From Benincasa hispida (lineage: Eukaryota > Streptophyta > Magnoliopsida > Cucurbitales > Cucurbitaceae), in NCBI RefSeq assembly GCF_009727055.1, contig NC_052359.1:13912232-13976231 (forward strand): DNA of 64,000 bases, in the 5' to 3' direction. Of this stretch, positions 34,776-46,734 are shown piece by piece; the stretch's first letter is position 1; every line of letters begins with the position of its first letter. The notes under the pieces were generated by a model that worked only from the letters and a program-made list of their open reading frames with translations, was not told where the DNA came from and ran no database searches. The position numbers and the translations under genes are program-made.

Positions 34776-36879
34776 ATGGACAACAGTAGTGGACATCTTA
34801 GTAAAACTAGTCCTAGTCCCAATCCTAAGCCCTAGTCCTATTCTTCCTCCTTCCATTAATAACACAATTGAAATTGGGAATTCAAGTAAACCACCACTAC
34901 CTACTAAGAAGAGACCTAGATCTACTAAAACAACCTCCACTATATGGGATCACTTCACAAAGTTGGCAAAGAATAGTACTAGGTGCACGTGCAATTATTG
35001 TGGCAAAAAGTATTGTTGCGATACTACTTCTTGTAGGACTAGCATATTATGGAAACACTTAAAACATCAGTGTAAGAAGTATCCATATAAAGAAAAAGAA
35101 AAAGACAAACTATTTTGACTCTTCAACCTTCTAATGATGAAAAATGTGGTGGTAATTTTGTGACTACATTTTTTAGTCAACAAGCATGAAAAAGAAGCAT
35201 GTGCTAAGATGCTATTTGTTGATGAATTGTCATTCAAATTTATAGAGAATGGGGGTTTAGACATTTTTGCAGTGTATCTTGTCCTAAGTTTGACCCTCCT
35301 TCAAGAGTAACAATTGCTAAAGAGATCCATCAACTTTATCTTGAGGAAAAAAAAAGTTGAAAACATTTAATTCTCAAAGGGTTTGTCTTAGAACTGACAT
35401 ATGAACTTCGTTGCAAAATGTTAACTACATGATACTCACTGCACATATCATTGAATGAGTTTTGTATAAAGTTTTTTTGAACTTTTGTCAAGTTGCTAAC
35501 CATAAGGGTAAGACGATTGGCAAGGTCATTGAGTGTTATTTGTTGTAATGGGAGATTGTTAAAGTCTTTTCCATAAAACTGTTGATAATGCAAGTTCAAA
35601 TGATGGGGCTCTTTCATATATTAAGAAAAGACTTAGAAGCTGGAAAACCCTAGTCTTGGAAGGTGAATCAATACACTTTAGATGTTGTGCTCACATAATT
35701 AACTTGATTGTGAATGATGGATTGAAAGAAATGCATGACTTCATCGCTAGTATTTGTAATGCTGTAAGGTATGTTAGATCCTCTTCTAAGAAATTGACAA
35801 AAGTTTAAAGCTTGTGTAGAGCAAGAGAAAATAGAATGCAAAGCTCATATTTGTTTGGATGTGGAAATAAGATGGAATTTTACTTATCTTATGTTTGAGC
35901 ATGCACTCAAATTTGATAAAACTTTTCAAATATTAGAGGAAGAGGAGTTGGATTATCAGGACTATTTTGCTGAAGATGATCATGGAAAGAAGAGGCGACC
36001 AACCAAGTAATTCGAAAAATGATGAAATGTTTGTCATGTTTTTTAAGGTGTTTTATGATGTCACTACGAAGATAAGCGGCTCTTTATATGTGATTGATAA
36101 TTCTTACTTTCATGAGATGTGGGGTATTAATGAGCTTTTAATTTATTGGAGCAACGAACATAACTCTATTTTGCATATTATGGCTGTAAATATGAAGGCA
36201 AAGTATCACAAGTATGGGATTCATTTGACAAAATTAATAAGCTTATGTTTCTAGTTGTGGTGCTTAACCCTCAATACAAATTGGATTATGTAAGCTTTTG
36301 CTTTGAAAGTGTTTATGATGATGCTATGGCTAAAGCTCTTGCTGATGGGATTGAAGCTTATTTGATGTGTTTGTATAATTTTCAAAATGACAAGTTGATG
36401 GCTTTGGTGATGATTTGAGTGTCCAAAGTTATGTTTATAAACAAGTTGAATCAAGTGATAGTTCAAGACTATTGAGTTCGAGAATTATCGTTGAAACTGA
36501 CTCAAATGGTCTTGTATTATCACGATACAAGAGAAAAAGAGAAGAAAAATATACTTTAGAGTTGAGGAATGATGTGGATCGATATTTGGCTTACCTTTGT
36601 GAAGAACTAAGTGATCATTTTGATGTTTTGAGTTGGTTTAAACTAAATGGCTATAAATACCAAGTTTTATCAAAAATTGTTCATGATGTTTTTGTTGTTC
36701 CAGTGTCCATTGTGGCTTCTGAATCAGCACTTAGTACAGGAGGGTGGATTATTGATTCTTTTAGAAGTTCATTGTCACCTAAAAGAGTGGAAGCTTTGAT
36801 TTGTACACAAAATTGGATTCGTGGAAAAACATCCTTATTAGATCTTCCTCCACGGCTTGAAGAAATGGAGATTTGTTAA
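34776..36879 (+). pseudogene. hAT transposase relic (BED zinc finger to dimerisation domain)
   Basis: From the ATG at 34776, with an early frameshift, comes a BED finger: IWDHFTKL then CNYCGKKYCCDT and HLKHQC (34950-35075). The middle portion (35600-36000) includes RCCAHIINLIVNDGL and CLDVEIRWNFTY, typical of the hAT catalytic core. 36415-36879 is the C-terminal dimerisation region (VDRYLAYLCEE, FDVLSWFKLNGYKYQVLSKI, ASESALSTGGWIIDSFRSSL), unbroken for 154 codons and ending at taa. Plant RICESLEEPER/DAYSLEEPER-like proteins have this architecture. Several stops and frameshifts in the first two thirds make a domesticated protein unlikely. Confidence 0.88.
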
Positions 36880-37194
36880 AATTAAAAAAAAAAAAAAAAA
36901 TTAAGAGTGGTGAATGATGTCTCTAACTTAATTGTTGTTCGTTTGTTGCAATTTACTATGTATTTTTATATGACATTGTATACCTTTATATTGTTTTTCT
37001 AGATAATGTCAAGTCCTCCATCACAACACAAAAATGAAACGCCATGGGTTGACAATTTTCATGATAAGTTGAATACTTATATGATATATCTTTTCATTTT
37101 TTATTGTTGGTTTATTTTATCTACTTACTTAGAATGTTTTTAAATTTTCAGGATTAAGTTGAATGCTCGGATGCTAATAATTGTGGGTTTAGAA

Positions 37195-37480
37195 GTTTGA
37201 TTCATAGTTTAGTCGTTAACTGTCGTTATGTAATTCTATAGTATTAGGAACTATGTTATTATATATTGTATTCTATTAATGTTGTATTTTATGTTTGTGA
37301 TTGACTATGATTCATGGATATAGATTCATGGATATCGATATGTTGTTATGTATTGTAATCTATTAATGTTGTACTTTATGTTTGTGAGTGACTATGATTC
37401 ATGGATATAGATATGTTGTACTTTATGTTTTAGAAGTTTGATTCATGGATATGTTTGTGACTATGGATTCATAGATATGC
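37195..37480. repeat. Direct repeats of a roughly 87-bp unit
   Basis: Units built from 'tctattaatgttgta.tttatgtttgtga.tgactatgattcatggata' occur from about 37266 and about 37353, with shorter partial copies to 37480. The repeat follows the hAT relic; no coding content. Confidence 0.6.
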
Positions 37481-37589
37481 CAATTAATGTTTAAAAACTA
37501 TTTTATGTTTGTATTTATTTTGGATCAATGTTTTTATAACGATTGGATTGTTGTAATGTTTCTAGATCTACCAAAAATAGGGAGGAAAA

Positions 37590-37741
37590 AAAGAACACAA
37601 CCTGACAACCCGACAACCCAACCCAACTAATTGGGTTGGGTATCCTATTCAGGTTGCTCAGGTAGCCAACCCGACCAATCCGAACTTTTAAGTTGGTCCA
37701 AAAAATACCCTTAACCCAATCCCCCAACCCGTGTATATCCC
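37590..37741. mobile_element. hAT-type terminal region
   Basis: Subterminal clusters of AACCCAACCC / GGGTTGGG motifs in both orientations lead to a final 'cccgtgtatatcccta' at 37726-37741. This is the style of hAT 3' ends (subterminal repeats plus a CCCTA terminus). No matching TAGGG-type 5' terminus was found upstream of 34776, so the hAT element is probably 5'-truncated, or this is the end of a separate non-autonomous copy. Confidence 0.5.
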
Positions 37742-37874
37742 TAGTTTTTGCTAACCATTTATTTTCAAAAGTGGGTTTTTTTCAAGCTTGACAATGAATT
37801 TCACATGTGGAAGGTCTCCCCCCACACTTATAACTTTCAAAACCATGAAACCAACTAAATTAAAATAGCGTCAA

Positions 37875-37951
37875 GGTAACCATAGCTCAACTGGCATACA
37901 AGCGTGTTGGTAACCACGAGGTTGGTTTGTAGTTCGAATCCCCCTACGCTA
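37875..37951 (+). repeat. tRNA-derived SINE-like sequence
   Basis: TAGCTCAACTGG (37883-37894) fits pol III box A exactly, and AGTTCGAATCC (37931-37941) fits box B; the intervening ACCACGAGGTTGG resembles an anticodon/variable arm. No 7-bp acceptor stem can be closed, so a tRNA-derived SINE head is more likely than an active tRNA gene. Confidence 0.6.
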
Positions 37952-38614
37952 ATTATGCTGAAAAGAGAGACCAAAAAAAGAAATACTAATTTGGTAATTT
38001 ACCCAAAATTGTAACTTACTTAAAACTATGGCGTTCAAGGAAATTGGCAAGCACCACATCCCTCTCCAGTCTCCATCAAAGATGGCTGTCTCCAGTTGGT
38101 GTTGACAGTGTACCTACCTCCTAATTAATCCAATCATCACCCCAACCAAAATTCCAAAAAAGACTGTTACCTCCACATTTGGCAATTATCATAAAACCTA
38201 TGACCTTACCCAGAAACTACAAATCATTCTATTTCTACAAATCATTCTGTTTCCTCTATCTTAACCAAAAACAAAAACCTTTTGAAAAAAAAAACCAAAA
38301 AAAAAAAAAAAGAATTAGAAGGGGCATTTTACATTGCAAAATTATAAATTACAAAGATGGGAATGAACATATCAATTATCTTGGTCACCTACATGAATTC
38401 AACCTTTTCTCCCTCATGAGGGCCCCATGGCTTCTAAGAGATACTAAGAATACATTACATCCTAATGGCTTGAATTGATGTTAACAGAACAGAAAAATGG
38501 ATCATCCAGTTGGCTTAGCATTTTTTACCTTCGCGACAGAATCCGTTGGTATCGCTAGGAACCGAGCCTGATGAATGGTATCTAAGCCAGTTGAAAGCTT
38601 CCTTTGAAAAACAT

Positions 38615-41600
38615 CTAGATCTTCTGCTTCAGGACCTGGCGCAACTGGACCTTATGGCTTTCCATCCTTGCTTCCAGGAGCTTTGCCTTTAAACTACCCT
38701 TGATTGTGTTGCGAGGGATGCATCCTTTCTTCCCTCGCGTTGTGTGACCGTTGTCCGAGTCAGGAGAGCTCCACTGTCCTGCTAATTCTGGAGGACTAAT
38801 ACCGCTTCTCACCGAGCCACCATCTGCAGATAAGATACTTGCACTTGATAATCTTCCATTTGAGAGCCTGGCATTTATGCCATCAAGTGAGATTAGTTTG
38901 TATCCTTCATTGTTTGAGCAGGATTTCCAAAGTCGTGCAATGGATGATATCTTCTTTAATTGCTTTGATGGAACAGAGCAGACTTCGCTGATTTCAGTAA
39001 GGGGTGAGTCTCCACCTCCATTTCCTTCCCATTCTGTCCCGCTCACCGAAGCATTACTCTCTCGATGATTCTTTTTGACAGATGCAATACTCTCTTCTGG
39101 GGAATTGCTTGAGCCCTGATCCTCTAGATGACTCACAGTTTCCCATCCACTCTCATCTTCTTCTATATCACCATTATGAGCAATAAAGGAATTCGTATGT
39201 CTCTGGATGCCAATCCTATCAGTCACATTAGCTTCAAGACTCACAGTTTGGACTTTAGAAGCATGATTAGGTGGGCTGTATGCAACGCACTGTCCGATTT
39301 CCCTCTCATTTGATTCTCCGAAATTGACATCTTCAAACACAGAGAAGATATCATCTGGGTTTGAAGGTTCATAAACAAATTCTGAGACATCTTGAATATT
39401 CACAGTAGCAGCAGCTTCTCTAAGTAGTAAAGCTTTTTTCATCTCTGATACATCTGAGGTTTCACTTCTCAACCTTAAGAAATCTTCAAGGTCAGCTACT
39501 AGATTACGCATCTGTGAGTATTTCTCTTCAAGTGCGACCTTGGCATCAACCAGCTTCATTTGAACGCGTTCCTCACGCCAGACCTCAGCCATCTGTAACA
39601 TTCTCCGTTCTTCGTCTACTTCATCTCTCACTTTCATGGATTCTCTCTTCAAAGCTTCTATTCTTGCTTTGTCTTCACCAATTTCCTTTGCAAGTTCATC
39701 ACATACTTCCTCAACCAAGGATCTTTCCTTCCTTTCCTTTTCACAGTCTTGCATAAACCGCTTTATGGATAGTTTAGCATCGGCCAACTCATTTACCAAT
39801 TTAAAATTGATCATTTCCACCCTTTGTCGGGTTTTCTTTTCTCTGTTCAACTCAGCCTTTATATCATCAATAAATGCCCTTACTTTCTCATGCTCTCTGC
39901 TCCGCCATAAGGCTTTTTCTTCACCGACTTTCCTCAAGAAATATTCAAGCTTCTTTTTTGAAGCAGTACGCTCAGCTTGAAGTTCCTCAATCCGCAGGTG
40001 GGCCTGCTCTAGCTCAGCTTCAAGCGCAGAAAGGGCCGAAACAGCACCTTGTTGATCAAGAAGTCTCATTTGGTTATAAATCTGACGTGCTTCAACTGGT
40101 GTTTTCAAGCATGCAGGTTCCCACTTTGTTGCCCCCTCCATTGCTGAGTTTGCATATTGAAATGAGGGCTCAAACTGACAGCGCAAACCAACAATTTACA
40201 GAACAGGGTCATAAAATCACTAAGTGAATATAAATAAGAAATCAAAAGAGAATGTAGAACATACCATATATTAAATGTAGAACAAACTATCTATTATCTA
40301 ATTTATTGTGACAAGAACACCTTACATATTATTAGTTACTAATCAATTCTATTCAACCTTAACTAAAATTTAAAGAATGTATTGCAAATAAAATAGAAGG
40401 AAATGATTTATTATAAAGTAGGAAGTTATCTAGTTGGAAAAGATATCAGATAACCAGTTTGTTATCTGATTCTGAAAATAACAGGCAATATATGGTACAA
40501 AGTTAAACTGACAGATATATCTATATCTCATGTTATCGGAAAATCAAATATTTCTATTAAACTGGTGTATAAGAAAGAGTCAAACCTTGCACAACAGTCC
40601 ATTTCTTGAACCGGATACAGAACGCGGACTTTGTAATAGATCATTCATTTCAGAATTAAATGCTATCTTATCATCAGGATGGAAAGCTGGAGCGCCAGAA
40701 TGACCAGTGGAAGGCTGAAACGAAAAGTTTCAAGATAAAATAAATGAATAAAGCTGAGGCCTAAATCTCAAGAACTGAATCAAAATATTTGCTCTGTTCA
40801 ACTACAAGGTCAACCAGGACCACGTATCCAACCATTTGCAGCAAATAATAAATATTGATCCTAGGCAACACAACTGAATCATCTATGCATGCACTCCCAG
40901 TTTCAGGTATGGTGATTAAGCTGTTAATTCCTAGACTTGACATTGTTTCAAGCAATTCAAAGCAAAGCTTAAACAAACAGAATCATAGAAGAAGATATGA
41001 TGACATCTATAACATCAATATTTTTCTTACAAGTAAAATGCAGCACATTTAATTGACATAATGAATTATCCAAAATAAGAAGGATGAGAGTCAATTCCTT
41101 GTACATCTGCATACTTCTTTACATAATCAAAATCAATATTTTTGTCGTTACAATTACTATTGATGACACACATTTAAATGCAAAATTTCACTGTAATAGA
41201 TCAGACCAAAAAGCAAAGCTCAAACAAACAGAACCAGTGAGGATCAAAATCATATTGCATTATAAACCATCGAACTTCTATTTGCAACATCTTCAACTCC
41301 AGAGATTGAATCAAAATTTCCAATACAGAACCTAAACGAACAACTGAGATCTTCTAAACCCAGAAAAGACAGCAAAAGTTACCTGAAACCCTAGAAGATC
41401 CTCCGTCCTCCGGTGGCCGCCATTCCTCCCTCCACTAGCGACCGCCTCCTGCAGTTGCAATCTCCAGATTCCAGCCGCGAGCTTCCTAGCCGAAACAACG
41501 ACTTTCCTTCCTTTACTTCCTCGAAACCGAGCTCTCTGGCTACTTTCCAGAGGCAACTTCTTCTCATCATCCTCTTGCTGAACTCCATTAGCTCCACTCC

Positions 41601-41817
41601 CAGGGTCGTCTATCTTCCACTTAAGCAAGGGCGTCTCAGGACGGCTCCGCTTCCCAACCGGAGCAACAACTCTTCTGACGCGAGCTGGACTTCGGATTCT
41701 CCGTCGTGTGGCCCGACTGGAACCAGGCCTGTAGTGAAGATCCAAATCTGGGAGTTGGTTTAGTGTAGGCGGGAATGGCGCCGGAAGCTGCGGCTTCTTC
41801 GCGGATACCTTAGTCAT
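38615..41817 (-). CDS. Coiled-coil protein, At5g41620 / USO1-like family (3 exons)
   Basis: Minus-strand exons 41817-41383, 40714-40586 and 40174-38615 (435+129+1560 nt, all phase 0, GT-AG) encode 707 aa. Residues 1-145 are basic and Pro/Arg-rich and end LATGIWRLQ-type (LAAGIWRLQLQEA) and EDLLGFQ. Exon 2 gives GSRNGLLCK, joined to FEPSFQYANSAMEGATKWEP. Residues about 233-425 are a continuous coiled coil (ALEAELEQAHLRIEELQAER; WREERVQMKLVDAKVALEEK). The acidic/Ser-rich C-terminal third has ESGWETVSH and ends SLKAKLLEARMESHK. This matches the uncharacterised Arabidopsis At5g41620/At1g64180 family, related by memory to BRANCHLESS TRICHOME; no enzymatic motif. The start chosen is the first ATG of the frame; the frame upstream of it has no other ATG. 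Intact. Molecular role unknown; a scaffold or cytoskeletal role is inference only. Confidence 0.93.
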
Positions 41818-41837
41818 CTCCGGCGAGAGACTGCCAT
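41814..41837 (-). promoter_or_regulatory. Upstream ORF overlapping the start codon of the coiled-coil gene
   Basis: An ATG at 41837-41835 opens a 7-codon frame (MAVSRRR) whose TGA (41816-41814) overlaps the main ATG (41817-41815) as ATGA. An upstream ATG at 42062 is in the same frame, but it may lie outside the transcript. Such stop-start overlap would favour reinitiation or leaky scanning. Confidence 0.4.
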
Positions 41838-42499
41838 TGAACAAGATGGTGAGATTGGCGGTGGATTTGAGGAAGAAAAATGGTGGGTTGAGGTTGAGAT
41901 TGAGGTAGTGGTCTGACTATGGAGGTTTGAGGGATGAAAGATTGTGAGAGAGAAGAAGAAAAAAAAAAAGGTCTGAGAGGATTTAGTTTGAAGATGGCGA
42001 TGGAGAAAACGACAGCAATTAGATATACGTTCGTACCGTATTATACGGTGTGAGCAGCTCATTGTATACGCATCTCTTTTCTTCTGTATAATTGCCAGTC
42101 CCTCCCCACCGCCGCTGCATGCCTTAAGCTTAAAATATCAACTCCTTCCCTTTTTTTTTCCTTTTTTTTTTTCCTTTTTTTTTCTTTTTTAAATTAATAC
42201 TCTACCCCTACCCACCTTCTCCCTCTCTTTTGACTTTTTCAAATTTTCAAATTTGGTTTTTTTAATATTCACGAGTATTCGACCCAGCTTTCATGAACAT
42301 ATCGAATAATATTATGTGATTACTGTATAAAATATAAATACATGTTTGAAAGTAATTTTGAATTATTAATATCATATTCAAAATTGTTTTTGAACATATT
42401 TTAATTTCATGAAATTCGTGTTCGAAGGTGTAAGACAAGACATTAAAGTCACATTTATCAATTCGTAACGAAAATTAGGTCACATTTATACCGATTAAA
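41838..42499. other. Probable promoter/leader of the coiled-coil gene, then T-rich spacer
   Basis: Upstream of the ATG the minus strand has a CT-rich leader (runs of TTTTTCTTCTTC at about 41950-41965). Beyond about 42060 there are long T/C runs (42144-42190). No clear TATA box was identified. Confidence 0.4.
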
Positions 42500-43375
42500 T
42501 AGTAATCCATCAATGGTCATGTAAAAAGTGGACTCTAATTGATTACGTTTGTTGTTGATTACCTACTTCCATAATGATGTGGGGTCTACCTTGAAATTTG
42601 TTATCAAATCGTGTAATCTGTTTGAGGAATAAAAGGTGTTCAATTTGCCGTTGAAAATTACGTGGGACCCACTACCTTTACTATTACCGTTACAGATATT
42701 GTTAGTGTAATAATATGAAAATTTTTAATTAACTACATTTATTGTTACCTTTACTAGTACCATTACTGTTAATTGTTATTGTTATCATTACTGTTACCTT
42801 TAAGATCAAATGGTAATAGTAACAGTAAAATGTGACAGATTCATAATTTTAGGTAAATACGATTAAAAGCAATCCAATTGTGTTTGCGATTCAAGTCTAT
42901 TACGATTCATCCATCAATAAAACTCATTACGATTACACTAAGGCCACGTTTATAAACAGTACTAAAAATTTGTGTAATTGGAATGAACCACAATCGCAAA
43001 ACGTAATTGAATTGCTTTTGATCACGTTTACTTAAAATTATGAATCTGTCACATTTACTGTTATTGTTATCATTTGACCCTACTTGTAAGGATAACTGTA
43101 ATGGTAATAGCAACTGTAAATGTGACAGGTTCATAATTCTCATATTGTAACAGTAACAGTATTTGTAATGGTAACATTAATGACTAGTGGGTACATGTAA
43201 TTTTCAAATGCAATCAGATTGAGCACCCCTCATCCTTCAAATAGATTACTCATTTTGATTATAGATGAGGAGGTGCATCCTACAGTTCATTACGATTACA
43301 AAACACAGGTAAACAATAACAACAGTAATCAAATGGAGTCCACTTTTCAAATTACCATTGATGGATTACGTTTCA
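42500..43375. mobile_element. Fold-back element with long inverted arms
   Basis: The left end GTAATCCATCAATGGTCAT..AAAAGTGGACTC is mirrored at the right end (gagtccacttttcaaattaccattgatggattac, 43346-43372). Further inside, 'atgtgacagattcataatttta' (left) and 'aaaattatgaatctgtcaca' (right) pair around a centre near 42935. Arms are roughly 430 bp, rich in 'gttac/gtaac' triplet-like sequence. No coding frame. A related degenerate copy lies at 15190-15600. Confidence 0.65.
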
Positions 43376-43404
43376 CCTAGGGTAAAATGTTATACAAAAA
43401 TTAC

Positions 43405-44150
43405 TTTTGGTATGTTTGGGAGTAATTTTGAGATGGTCAAAATCATTTTTTTTTCTTGCCAAAATCACTTTTCTTTAGAATGATGGTGATTGACATGAGC
43501 TAAAAATGATTTTAGAAGATTCTAAAATAATTTCAAATTGATTTTGGAGGAATTAGTTGATAGGTGATTTTTATTAAGTGATTACCGGCAATTAATCCCA
43601 AAATAGTTACCTAATTCAATTTTTGTTTAAATATTATTGGTTAGCTATTTGTGAAATTATTTTTTAAATTTTAAATACTAGAAGAAACAGACATTATTTG
43701 TCATTAAATTGTTTATAAAACAAACAATTATATGCATTTTGAATTTTTCTTTCAATATCTATTATAAACATTCATCTTACTCAAAATATCAACCATGCAT
43801 ATAAGAATTTAACAATAAAATAAATGAAAATAAATATTTACCATAATTATTTAGTTAAATAATAATTTCTCAAATAGAAAATATAAATTTGAGTAATTGG
43901 ATAATTTTAAATTCACTTTTAGAACTAAACATAATAATTCAAAATCACTTTTAAATATTTGAAAATCACTTTAAAAAGTTTGGAACCAAATATAAATTTG
44001 ATTGTTTAAAAATCAATTATATAAAATCAATTGTATGTAAATCTTTTTTTTTTTGAAATTGCTACTCTAATTGTCATCTCCAAATGCACCCTTAAACAAC
44101 TCATCTTCATTAGAATCATTTTTCTAAAATCACTTCCAGACATGTCTTAA
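43405..44150. mobile_element. MITE-like inverted-repeat element
   Basis: The left end 'ggtatgtttgggagtaattttgagatgg' is the degenerate inverse of the right end (reverse complement 'gacatgtctggaagtgattttag'). Many internal 'aaaatcactttt' motifs occur in both orientations. No coding capacity. Target duplication not clear. Confidence 0.5.
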
Positions 44151-45916
44151 TTCTGTTGCATTTTGTTGTTATGAATTTGCTCGTATTATTATAGTCTTTG
44201 TGCGACTTCATTTATTATCTTTGTAGCTTTTGAACTTATGTAGATAATCAAAGTTGAAAGTAATAATGATCTAATTAAGATATAAATTTTGTATTTGTTG
44301 GCAATTCAATATAGTTATTAGTATTTTGAAAGTTTCACTTTAGTTGATAATTTTAAATTTATCAAATTGACCATTTTCTTATGCTAACATGCCAACACAT
44401 TTTGCTTCCTCTTTTTTTTTTGGTAACATTGGAAGAAAACCATGCATAAACATTCAAATAAAACATATACTATGTAGGACAATTGCCAACTTTTATAATT
44501 TCTAAAATTATAATGACTAAGTTGAGATGATCAAAAGTTAATTATAGGGATTAGAGTAGCAATTTCATCTAAAGCACCATACTTGTTATACATTTGCAAA
44601 TCAACATTAAAGTTCTAAAAAAATCCATTCATCCTAAATAATAACCATAAAAGTATATGTGTGAAATTAATCAACATCATTTCGGTTGTTTTTTTTAATA
44701 CGACATGGGGTGAGAGTTTAGAACCACATGACTTTGGTTATTGAAAGATATTTAATTTATGTCATACAACTTACTTTCACTTTGATTCTCAATTTTCGTA
44801 TTAAAAAACAACATTAATACTTGACGTTTAAATTATTATTGTTTAATAAAAAAAAAATCAATGAAATGACTTTTGAAGAAAAGTGGTCAATTAAATAGTT
44901 AGTTCTTTATATGAATCTCATTTAAATGCTTAATTCCTCTCGAAATATTCTGAAACCTTTTAAATCAAATAAACTAAAATGACATATATTAAAGTATTTA
45001 ATTATGTATACATAGGAGAGTTAAAAAAAAAAATGCTAAAACTCATATCAAATTATTCCTACAAGATCATTATACTTATGTATGAAAAATTTTAAGTGAC
45101 TCAAACATAAACATATCTTTATACGTATATGTGTGTATATATATATGTATTTCTGTCCCCATCTATGTTTAGTTATTAAGCATTTTTTTCTTCCATTTCT
45201 CATCCTTTAGGAGACAGGTACCATCGAGCTATGATCCCACAAAGAAAATTGACATATCTATTTATCAAGATAGATATATATTAACCTTTAACTTTATAGT
45301 TCAAATATATATTTCAATTTTTCATATTAATTATCGTTGAATTAAACTCACGTTAACAAAATTATTATTGTTGTTTTAAAGAGAATGGCAAACTTCCTCA
45401 TTAATTGGTATACCTTTTTAGAAAGTGATAAATATTCTCTAAAATCATGACAATTCCTCGAGAATAAATCATGGAGACAATAATAATACATAATATTTAA
45501 TGCATGATTCAAATTGCTATATGTCATGATAAAAAATAAAAAGGAAAAAGCTTACTCTTATTAATTACAGAACTTTCCAATAAATGGACTGAAGACCAAA
45601 AATTAATAATTTCATAGCTGTAGTAAATAAATAAATGAGAAGTGTAGGATACAAATATTTATGAGGAGCCTTCAATTTGAGGATATAATGATTTCTTTTT
45701 TCTTTTTTCTTTTTTCACTCAAGTCATTTTCAATTTATTCAATATCCAAATTAAAAAAACAAAGATTTTCTTCGGTAACCATTAAAGAGGCAACGAGAAA
45801 ATTTGAGTGTTTAATTCCACCCAATTAAATCTTCTATTAATATCATACATTAATTAAGTTGGGGAAATTATTAAAAACAAATTAATCCATTTAACCTAAA
45901 CACAGAATTTCGATTT
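44151..45916. other. AT-rich intergenic DNA
   Basis: No recognised genes. Microsatellite-like (TA/TG)n near 45130. Short T-runs and no obvious terminal repeats. Confidence 0.5.
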
Positions 45917-45919
45917 TTA

Positions 45920-46487
45920 GGTTCCTCCGGTGATCATTTCAATTTTTTTATTTTTATTTTTGAAATTTAAACTTATTTTCTCCTAATTTTTGCATCTTTC
46001 TCATGTACATTGAATTCTTAGTCAAATTCTAAAAACAAAAATAAATTTTTAAAAATTACTTTTTTAGGCTCCGTTTGGTAACCATTTTCTTTTTTGTTTT
46101 TGGTTTTTGAAAATTAAGCATATTTCCTCCCTATTTCCTATAATAATTTGCATCTTTCTTAAGTATCATGGTTGAATTCTTAACTAAATTTCAAAAATAA
46201 AAACAAGTTTTTAAAAGCTACTTTTTTTTTTTTACTTTCCAAAATTTTGTTTACTTTTTTTAAGTTAATGGTAAAAAGTAGATAAAAGAAAAATATATAT
46301 AATTTTCAAAAACAAAAATCAAATAATTACCAAATGGGATCTTAGTTTTCAAAATTTTGCTTGATTTTTTAAATCATTGGTAAAAAGTAGATAACAAATG
46401 AAGAAATTTGGAGGTGGAAGTAACGCTTATATGCTTAATTTTTAAAAACAAAAAACAAAAAAAAACCAAATGGTCTCAAACAAGGCC
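45920..46487. mobile_element. Tourist-like MITE interrupted by another copy of its own family
   Basis: The left half (45920-46066) and right half (46345-46487) together make one family member of about 290 bp, flanked by TTA (45917-45919, 46488-46490). The break is in the central 'acttttttta/gttttcaaaatttt' segment, where the element 46067-46341 sits. Confidence 0.75.
46067..46341. mobile_element. Nested Tourist-like MITE
   Basis: 275 bp from GGCTCCGTTTGGTAACC to ACCAAATGGGATC, flanked by TTA on both sides (46064-46066 and 46342-46344). It is inserted in the middle of the family member 45920-46487. Confidence 0.8.
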
Positions 46488-46629
46488 TTAAACTTTCAAG
46501 CACTTTGATTTGGTCCTTGATTTTTCATAAAAAAGTCATATCAAGTATTTTTATCAAGGAAAAAAAAAACACTTTTTTGTCCTAAGTTTTAAATCTAGAT
46601 TTCATTTAAAGTTTACATCCACACGCTAT

Positions 46630-46712
46630 AAGTTAGTCATGAGCATAATACAACCATAATTGACATCTACTACTTTTCTTGAGGCAAGAGGTTCAAATCC
46701 TCATATTGCACT
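46630..46712 (+). repeat. SINE-like remnant with box B
   Basis: AGAGGTTCAAATCCTC (46688-46703) fits a pol III box B; 'agttagtcatgagcataat' about 50 bp upstream would be a decayed box A, and an A-rich stretch follows (cttaaaaaaag). A reverse-oriented box B of the same kind lies at 49738-49755 (agatttgaacctcaa). Confidence 0.4.
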
Positions 46713-46734
46713 CATACTTAAAAAAAGTGGATGT

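Noticed and set aside
34776..36879. Domesticated hAT (DAYSLEEPER-type) host gene
   Set aside because: Frameshifts and stops interrupt the zinc finger and catalytic core.
37875..37951. Functional tRNA gene
   Set aside because: Box A and box B fit, but no acceptor stem or clean anticodon arm can be closed; SINE is the better call.
39128..40227. Several plus-strand frames up to 117 codons
   Set aside because: They are antisense to the large exon of the coiled-coil gene.
41332..41844. Extension of the coiled-coil protein to MFNGSLSPE at 41844
   Set aside because: That start is a TTG codon; the first ATG in frame is at 41817, and nuclear plant genes rarely use TTG.
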